Positions 58,863 to 64,000 of a stretch of 64,000 bases of DNA are shown in pieces. The notes beneath the pieces are model-generated. The model did no database searches and was not told where the DNA came from. It saw only the letters and a list, made by a program, of their open reading frames with translations. The translations under genes and the position numbers were made by a program. The stretch is from Mycobacterium bourgelatii (GTDB lineage: Bacteria; Actinomycetota; Actinomycetes; Mycobacteriales; Mycobacteriaceae): contig NZ_BLKZ01000002.1 in assembly GCF_010723575.1 (NCBI RefSeq), positions 992,001 through 1,056,000 on the forward strand, read 5' to 3'. Each line of letters begins with the position of its first letter. Within the stretch, counting starts at the first letter, position 1.

Positions 58863-59759
58863 ATGGGACGGAAGAAGGGGCGCTTCTTCGGTGCCCTGAA
58901 GGCAACCCTGATGGCTTTGGTGCTGGGCTGGGCACTGGTACTGGGCACGGGCCCTGCGGTGGCAGAGCCCGATCCCCCGCCGGGCGATCCAGGAGCTCCC
59001 GCGGTCGAAGGGCCCCCGCCGCCCCCGCCTTTCATCGGTGTGGCGCCGTTCGGACCGCCGAGGATCAACCCCGCCAACGGCGCGACGGTCGGTGTGGGCC
59101 AGCCGATCATCATCGACTTCCCCACGCTGGTGGATGACGCCGGCGCCGCAGAAGCCGCGGTTCGCGTTTCGTCGGTCCCGTCGGTTCCCGGGGTGTTCTA
59201 CTGGCAGACCCCGACGCAGCTGCGTTGGCGTCCGTACAGCTTCTGGCCCGCCCATACGGAGGTAACCGTCGACGCGGGAGGCACCGTGTCGAGCTTCCGA
59301 ACCGGGGATGAGCTGGTGGCGACCGCCGACGACGCCACGCACCAGCTGACCGTCACCCGCAACGGTGTCGTGGAGAAGACGTTCCCGATATCGATGGGAA
59401 TGGCTTCGGGTGGACACCAAACCGCGAACGGCACCTACTACGTCCAGGAGAAGATGGCGACGGTGGTGATGGACTCCTCGACGTACGGGGTCCCGGTCAA
59501 TTCGGCGAACGGCTACCGGATCACGGTGACGGACGCCGTCCGCTTCGACAACAGCGGCAACTTCGTGCACAGTGCGCCGTGGTCGGTCGACGATCAGGGC
59601 AGGCGCGACGTAAGCCACGGTTGCATCAACCTCAGCCCTGCCAACGCCAAGTGGTTCTTCGCCAACTTTGGTCCCGGCGATCCCATCATCGTGAAGAACT
59701 CCACCGGCAGCTACACCAGGAACGACGGCTCCAACGACTGGATGCGCGTCTTCAACTAG
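58863..59759 (+). CDS. L,D-transpeptidase, second copy
   Basis: A 298-residue paralog with a signal peptide (residues 1-34, ending AVAEPD), a much shorter Pro-rich linker (about 38-58), an Ig-like domain and a YkuD domain with catalytic His236 and Cys254 (SHGCINLSPANAKWFF). Identity to the first copy from GMASGGHQT onward is very high. M. tuberculosis has only one gene here. A GGGAGGGACG purine stretch precedes the ATG. A strong intrinsic terminator follows. Confidence 0.95.
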   Translation: MGRKKGRFFGALKATLMALVLGWALVLGTGPAVAEPDPPPGDPGAPAVEGPPPPPPFIGVAPFGPPRINPANGATVGVGQPIIIDFPTLVDDAGAAEAAVRVSSVPSVPGVFYWQTPTQLRWRPYSFWPAHTEVTVDAGGTVSSFRTGDELVATADDATHQLTVTRNGVVEKTFPISMGMASGGHQTANGTYYVQEKMATVVMDSSTYGVPVNSANGYRITVTDAVRFDNSGNFVHSAPWSVDDQGRRDVSHGCINLSPANAKWFFANFGPGDPIIVKNSTGSYTRNDGSNDWMRVFN

Positions 59760-59789
59760 CCGCGAACTAGCCCGCGCCAAACGCAAGAT

Positions 59790-59825
59790 CGCCCTTCTCC
59801 GGCGGAACCGGAGGAGGGCGGTTTT
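59790..59825 (+). terminator. Intrinsic terminator after the second L,D-transpeptidase
   Basis: CGCCCTTCTCCGG pairs with CCGGAGGAGGGCG (13 pairs including one G-U) around five bases, followed by GTTTT. This is the only classical rho-independent terminator with a T-run that I see in the window. Confidence 0.85.
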
Positions 59826-59847
59826 GTGTCTGTTCGTGGCGGGCGAT

Positions 59848-59867
59848 TATGTATAGCATCATACATA
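59848..59867. promoter_or_regulatory. Operator of the Rv0196-like TetR gene
   Basis: The palindrome ATGTAT-AGCATC-ATACAT (59849-59866), extended by one T/A pair, ends directly before the ATG at 59867. A -10-like TATGTA lies inside it. It is a textbook site for TetR autorepression of a nearly leaderless transcript. Confidence 0.75.
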
Positions 59868-60448
59868 TGCGAAGCCCGCGCGAACGGATGGTGGTCTCGG
59901 CTGCGTTGTTGATCCGCGAGCGCGGCGCCCACGCCACCGCCATTTCCGACGTCCTGGAACACAGCGGCGCGCCACGCGGGTCGGCGTATCACTACTTCCC
60001 GGGCGGGCGCACGCAGCTGCTCTGCGAGGCGGTCGATTTCGCTGCCGAGCACGTCGCCAACCTGATCACCGCGGCGCCCGACAGCATGCAGTTGCTGGAC
60101 ACGCTGATGGACACCTATCGCCAGCAGCTGTTGGACAGCGACTTCCGGGCCGGCTGCCCCGTCGTGGCGGTGGCCGTCGAAGCGGGTGAGGCGGCGGACC
60201 GGGAACGGATGGCTCCGGTCGTCGAACGCGCGGCGGCGGCATTCGACCGATGGTCCGATCTGATGGCGCAGCGGTTCATCGCCGACGGAATAGCTGCGGC
60301 GAGCGCGCACGAGTTGGCGGCGTTGGCGACGTCGGCCCTCGAAGGCGCGATCGTGCTGGCCCGCGTGCGGCGCGACCTGGCGCCCATCGACGCCGTGCAC
60401 CGACAACTGCGCAACCTGTTGGCGGCCCAGCTGCCGGAGAGGACCTGA
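59867..60448 (+). CDS. TetR family regulator (Rv0196-like)
   Basis: A 193-residue TetR protein with an N-terminal HTH (RSPRERMVVSAALLIRERGAHATAISDVLEHSGAPRGSAYHYFPGGRTQLL). This variant of recognition helix (GAPRGSAYHYFPGGR) is typical of the LmrA/YxaF subgroup, which responds to drugs or flavonoids. The ATG at 59867 is preferred over ATG 59849, because the latter is part of the operator palindrome. It overlaps the molybdoenzyme start by one base, so it and its target are probably one operon. Same length as Rv0196. Confidence 0.93.
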   Translation: MRSPRERMVVSAALLIRERGAHATAISDVLEHSGAPRGSAYHYFPGGRTQLLCEAVDFAAEHVANLITAAPDSMQLLDTLMDTYRQQLLDSDFRAGCPVVAVAVEAGEAADRERMAPVVERAAAAFDRWSDLMAQRFIADGIAAASAHELAALATSALEGAIVLARVRRDLAPIDAVHRQLRNLLAAQLPERT

Positions 60449-62700
60449 TGATGACCACCACCGACTGGCAGCAGACCGCATGCATTCTGTGCGAGTGCAA
60501 TTGCGGCATCGTGGTGCAGCTCGAAGGCCGCAAACTCGCCCGGATCCGCGGCGACAAGGCCCATCCGGCCTCGCAGGGTTACACGTGCAACAAGGCGCTT
60601 CGGTTGGACCATTATCAGAACAACCGTGCCCGCCTGACTTCTCCGATGCGCCGTAGGCCCGATGGCAGCTACGAAGAAATCGACTGGGACACAGCGATTG
60701 TCGAGATCGCCGAGGGCTTCAAGCGCATCCGCGACACGTACGGCGGGGACAAGATCTTCTATTACGGTGGCGGCGGGCAGGGCAACCACCTTGGTGGGGC
60801 CTACAGCAGCGCATTCCTGAAGGCGCTCGGTTCGCGCTATCGCTCCAATGCGCTGGCGCAGGAAAAGACGGGCGAGGCATGGGTGGACGCCCGTCTGTAT
60901 GGCGGTCACACCCGGGGCGAGTTCGAGCACGCCGAAGTCTCGGTGTTCATCGGCAAGAACCCGTGGATGTCGCAGAGCTTTCCGCGAGCGCGGGTGGTGC
61001 TCAACGAGATTGCCAAAGACCCGAACCGGTCGATGATCGTTCTCGATCCCGTGCTCACCGACACCGCGAAGATGGCCGACTTCCACCTGCGGGCAAAGCC
61101 GGGCACCGACGCGTGGTGCCTGGCCGCCCTGGCGGCCGTGCTGGTACAGGAAAACCTTTGCGACGAAGTGTTTCTCGCCGAGCATGTGCATGGCGTCGAT
61201 GCGGTCCGCGCCGCGCTGCAGGACGTCCCGGTGGCCGAGTATGCCCAGCACTGCGGAGTGGACGAAGAGTTGATCCGGGCGGCCGCGCGGCGGATCGGGA
61301 CCGCCGGCAGCGTCTCGGTGTTCGAAGACCTCGGCGTGCAGCAGGCGCCGAACAGCACGCTCTGCTCGTATCTGAACAAGCTGCTCTGGATCTTGACCGG
61401 CAATTTCGCGAGAAAAGGCACGCAGCACCTGCATTCGTCGCTGGCGCCCCTGCTGGGCACCGCTACCGGCCGCACCCCGGTCACCGGTGCGCCGATCATC
61501 GCGGGACTGGTGCCGGCCAACGTGATACCCGAGGAAATCCTGACCGATCACCCCGACCGGTTCCGGGCGATGATCGTGGAAAGCGGCAACCCCGCCCACT
61601 CGCTGGCCGACTCGACCGCCTGCCGCGAAGCGTTCCGGTCCTTGGAATTGCTCGTGGTCGTCGACGTGGCGATGACCGAGACGGCGCGGTTGGCCCACTA
61701 CGTGCTGCCCACGGCCTCGCAGTTCGAGAAGCCGGAGGCGACCTTCTTCAACTTCGAGTTCCCGCACAACGGATTTCAGTTGCGCCGGCCGCTACTGGAC
61801 CCGTTGCCGGGGACGCTGCCGGAGCCGGAGATCTGGGCGCGGTTGGTACGGGCGCTCGGAGTGGTGCAGGACGAGGATCTGCGGCCGTTGCGGGAAGCGG
61901 CTCGGCAGGGCCGTCAGGCCTACACCGAGGCGTTTCTCGGTGCGGTAGGGGGCAATCCGACCGTGGCCAAGCTGCTTCCGTACGTGCTGTATGAGACGTT
62001 GGGGCCGACACTGCCTGACGGGATGGCCGGCGCGGCCGCGTTGTGGGGGCTGGCGCAGAAAGTGTTCATGACCTACCCCGACGCCGTCCGGCGGGCCGGG
62101 CATGCCGACGGGAATGCGCTGTTCGACGCGATCATGGACAACCCGTCGGGGGTCACCTTCACCGCGCACAACTACGCGGATGACTTCGCCTTGATCAGCC
62201 ACTCCGATCACAAGATCGCGCTGGAAATCCCCGAAATGCTCGGCGACCTAAGGGGTCTGGCCGCCGCGCCCACGCAGCTGACCACGCCGGACATGCCGAT
62301 CGTGCTCTCGGTGGGGGAGCGGCGTGCCTTTACCGCCAACGACATCTTCCGCGATCCGTCGTGGCGCAAACGCGACGCCGACGGCGCGCTGCGGGTGAGT
62401 GTGGAAGATGCGCAGCAATTGGGGTTGGTGGACGGCGGGCGGGCACGGATCACCACCGCGGCGGGCAGCGCGGAGGCGACGGTCGAGGTCAATGAGACGA
62501 TGCTGGCCGGACATGCGTCTTTGCCCAACGGGTTTGGGCTCGACTACGTCGACGAGGACGGCCGCACCGTCGTGCCGGGCGTCGCCCCCAACTCGCTGAC
62601 ATCGTCGACCTGGCGGGACGCCTACGCCGGCACCCCGTGGCACAAGCACGTGCCGGCCCGCATCGAGCCGTGCCGAGCAGACGCAAACTCGTACGCCTGA
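60448..62700 (+). CDS. Molybdopterin oxidoreductase, formate-dehydrogenase/nitrate-reductase-like (Rv0197-like)
   Basis: A 750-residue molybdenum enzyme of the DMSO-reductase family. A [4Fe-4S] cluster motif is at the N-terminus (C12, C15, C19, C47; CILCECNCG and GYTCNKAL). The bis-MGD domains include NALAQEKTGEAWVDARLYGGHTRGEF and HYVLPTASQFEKPEATFFNFEFP. The natural substrate is unknown. It lacks a twin-arginine signal, so it is cytosolic. ATG at 60448 overlaps the TetR stop; another ATG follows at 60451. Its last codons form one arm of a long inverted repeat. Confidence 0.92.
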   Translation: MMTTTDWQQTACILCECNCGIVVQLEGRKLARIRGDKAHPASQGYTCNKALRLDHYQNNRARLTSPMRRRPDGSYEEIDWDTAIVEIAEGFKRIRDTYGGDKIFYYGGGGQGNHLGGAYSSAFLKALGSRYRSNALAQEKTGEAWVDARLYGGHTRGEFEHAEVSVFIGKNPWMSQSFPRARVVLNEIAKDPNRSMIVLDPVLTDTAKMADFHLRAKPGTDAWCLAALAAVLVQENLCDEVFLAEHVHGVDAVRAALQDVPVAEYAQHCGVDEELIRAAARRIGTAGSVSVFEDLGVQQAPNSTLCSYLNKLLWILTGNFARKGTQHLHSSLAPLLGTATGRTPVTGAPIIAGLVPANVIPEEILTDHPDRFRAMIVESGNPAHSLADSTACREAFRSLELLVVVDVAMTETARLAHYVLPTASQFEKPEATFFNFEFPHNGFQLRRPLLDPLPGTLPEPEIWARLVRALGVVQDEDLRPLREAARQGRQAYTEAFLGAVGGNPTVAKLLPYVLYETLGPTLPDGMAGAAALWGLAQKVFMTYPDAVRRAGHADGNALFDAIMDNPSGVTFTAHNYADDFALISHSDHKIALEIPEMLGDLRGLAAAPTQLTTPDMPIVLSVGERRAFTANDIFRDPSWRKRDADGALRVSVEDAQQLGLVDGGRARITTAAGSAEATVEVNETMLAGHASLPNGFGLDYVDEDGRTVVPGVAPNSLTSSTWRDAYAGTPWHKHVPARIEPCRADANSYA

Positions 62701-62731
62701 GGGCGTTTTCGTACGAGTTTGCGTCTGCTCG
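62674..62731. terminator. 22-bp perfect inverted repeat around the end of the molybdoenzyme gene
   Basis: The left arm (62674-62695) begins CGAGCAGACGCAAACTCG and pairs without mismatch with the right arm (62710-62731), leaving a 14-base loop that contains the TGA stop. The convergent zmp1 ends 25 bases further on. It most likely terminates both genes. The core GAGCAGACGCA also occurs at 58800-58810. Confidence 0.8.
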
Positions 62732-62755
62732 CGGGAAGAGGGGACCTCGCGGGGA

Positions 62756-64000
62756 TTAGTTCCAGATGCGGACGCGGCGGGCGGGTTCCAGGTACAACGC
62801 GTCGGCCTCGGCGACGTCAAACGCCTGGTAGAAGGCGTCGATGTTACGGACCACCCCGTTGCAGCGGAACTCCGGCGGCGAGTGCGGGTCCACCGCCAGA
62901 CGCCGAATCGCTTCGGCGTCACGCGATTTCGTCCGCCACACCTGGGCCCAGCCGAAGAACACCCGCTGCACGCCGGTCAGGCCGTCGATGACCGGTGCGG
63001 GCTCGCCATCCAGTGACAGCTGGTAGGCCAGCAATGCGATCGACAGTCCACCGAGGTCACCGATGTTCTCTCCGACGGTGAATGCGCCGTTGACGTGGTG
63101 GCCGCCGTTCAGTCCGCGCGGCGTGTAGGCCTCGTACTGCTCGATCAGGGCCTTGGTGCGGGCGCCGAATTCGGTGCGGTCGTCATCGGTCCACCAGTCG
63201 ACCAGATTTCCGTCGCCGTCGTACTTGGCGCCCTGGTCGTCGAAACCGTGCCCGATCTCGTGCCCGATCACCGCGCCGATGCCGCCGTAGTTCGCCGCGT
63301 CGTCGGCATCCGGGTCGAAGAACGGAGGCTGCAGAATCGCTGCGGGGAACACGATTTCGTTCATTCCCGGGTTGTAGTAGGCGTTGACGGTCTGCGGGGT
63401 CATGAACCACTCGTCCCGGTCCACCGGACCGCCGAGCTTGGCCAGTTCCCGGTCGTGGTTGACGGCGTAGCCGCGCTGGTAGTTGCCGTAGAGATCGTCG
63501 CGGTCGATCACCAGGTTGGAGTAATCCCGCCACTTGGCCGGATACCCCACCTTTGCGGTGAACTTGCTCAGCTTGGTCAGCGCCCGCTCGCGGGTCTGCG
63601 GCGTCATCCAGTCCAGGTCGCTGATGCTGATCCGGTACGCCTCGCGCAGGTTGTCCACCAGGGTGTCGATGCGGGCCTTGGCGTCCGGCGGGAAATGCTT
63701 TGCCACGTAGAGCTTTCCGACGGCATCGCCCATCAAACTCTCCACCAGCGAAACGGCGCGCTTCCAGCGGTCCCGGATTTGCTCGGTGCCGGTCAGCGTG
63801 CGGCCGTAGAAGTCGAAGTCCTCCTCGACCAGGGCTTGGGTCAGCCAGGGCGCCCGTGAGCGGATCAAACGCCAACTCGCCCAACGCTTCCAGTCTTCGA
63901 AATCCTCGCCTGTCCACAACTCGGCGAAGGTGGTGAGGTAATCGGGCTGGCGCACAACCAGTTCCGCAACCGCCTCGGGCGTGGTGCCCAGCCCTTGCAC
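62756..64000 (-). CDS. zmp1: M13 zinc metallopeptidase Zmp1, C-terminal part (5' end outside window)
   Basis: The visible 414 residues cover the catalytic domain of an M13 (neprilysin-type) protease of about 660 residues. The zinc motif is HEIGH (63248-63262) in AVIGHEIGHGFDDQGAKYD, with the third ligand in GENIGDLGG. NAYYNPGMNEIVFPAAILQPPFF is the substrate-binding NAYY segment. In M. tuberculosis Zmp1 (Rv0198c) blocks inflammasome-dependent phagosome maturation. The reading frame runs off the right edge; the start is not in the window. The C-terminal RVRIWN is as expected. Confidence 0.96.
   Translation of the reverse strand: MQGLGTTPEAVAELVVRQPDYLTTFAELWTGEDFEDWKRWASWRLIRSRAPWLTQALVEEDFDFYGRTLTGTEQIRDRWKRAVSLVESLMGDAVGKLYVAKHFPPDAKARIDTLVDNLREAYRISISDLDWMTPQTRERALTKLSKFTAKVGYPAKWRDYSNLVIDRDDLYGNYQRGYAVNHDRELAKLGGPVDRDEWFMTPQTVNAYYNPGMNEIVFPAAILQPPFFDPDADDAANYGGIGAVIGHEIGHGFDDQGAKYDGDGNLVDWWTDDDRTEFGARTKALIEQYEAYTPRGLNGGHHVNGAFTVGENIGDLGGLSIALLAYQLSLDGEPAPVIDGLTGVQRVFFGWAQVWRTKSRDAEAIRRLAVDPHSPPEFRCNGVVRNIDAFYQAFDVAEADALYLEPARRVRIWN

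Noticed and set aside
60115..61767. 550-codon open frame on the minus strand
   Set aside because: It lies entirely opposite the TetR and molybdopterin oxidoreductase genes and shows no recognisable domain or ribosome site.
1..64000. tRNA, rRNA, IS elements, prophage, CRISPR
   Set aside because: No transposase or integrase signature, no terminal inverted repeats with target duplication, no cloverleaf or rRNA sequence was noticed; a tRNAscan or ISfinder search could not be run.

Overview
The window is a chromosomal segment of a high-GC actinobacterium, almost certainly a slow-growing non-tuberculous Mycobacterium. The evidence is a complete mce1 locus, PE and PE-PPE proteins, many GTG/TTG starts, ATGA/GTGA translational couplings and a gene order that closely follows M. 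tuberculosis Rv0157 (pntB) to Rv0198c (zmp1). The species cannot be fixed from the sequence alone. Ortholog names below come from recognising family, order and length; no database search was run.

Region 1 (1-7.2 kb): the 3' end of pntB with its terminator, a 41-residue microprotein, a TetR regulator, a secreted PE-PPE hydrolase, then an alpha/beta hydrolase, a DapB-fold dehydrogenase, an SDR and an FAD-linked oxidase (Rv0161-like).

Region 2 (7.2-22.3 kb): an accessory catabolic island absent from this position in M. tuberculosis. A leftward operon encodes an SMP-30 lactonase, a thioesterase and TetR. A rightward operon encodes a thioesterase, an LLM flavin/F420 oxidoreductase and an acyl-CoA dehydrogenase. 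A second, tightly coupled rightward operon of eight genes encodes an unknown protein, NIPSNAP-like, P450, zinc dehydrogenase, HpcH/HpaI aldolase, SnoaL-like, SDR and HSL-type hydrolase. A CaiB-type CoA-transferase lies between them. The three operon heads each carry the same 30-bp dyad element, so they look like one regulon, most simply controlled by the local TetR. This is the best candidate for an undescribed system: a CoA-dependent degradation pathway for a hydrophobic, perhaps cyclic, substrate.

Region 3 (22.3-40.5 kb): adhE1, a hotdog thioesterase, the TB18.5-like SRPBCC protein, the GntR regulator mce1R, then fadD5-yrbE1A-yrbE1B-mce1A-B-C-D-lprK-mce1F and four Mce-associated membrane proteins. 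This is the Mce1 fatty/mycolic acid importer. A 16-codon leader ORF with a near-perfect Shine-Dalgarno precedes yrbE1A.

Region 4 (40.5-52.2 kb): a YoaK-family membrane protein, lipoprotein LprO, an Rv0180c-like membrane protein, a pirin, an extra PE protein, a hydrolase downstream of sigG, a monoacylglycerol lipase, a DUF2786 protein, a metallohydrolase and the GH3 beta-glucosidase bglS.

Region 5 (52.2-64 kb): a copper module in which the metallothionein mymT and the repressor ricR each carry a RicR-type palindrome, with an O-methyltransferase, a nitronate monooxygenase and ilvD between them. Then come an MFS transporter, two tandemly duplicated L,D-transpeptidases, an autoregulated TetR with a molybdopterin oxidoreductase, and the C-terminal part of the zinc metalloprotease zmp1. 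No tRNA, rRNA, insertion sequence, prophage or CRISPR array was seen.
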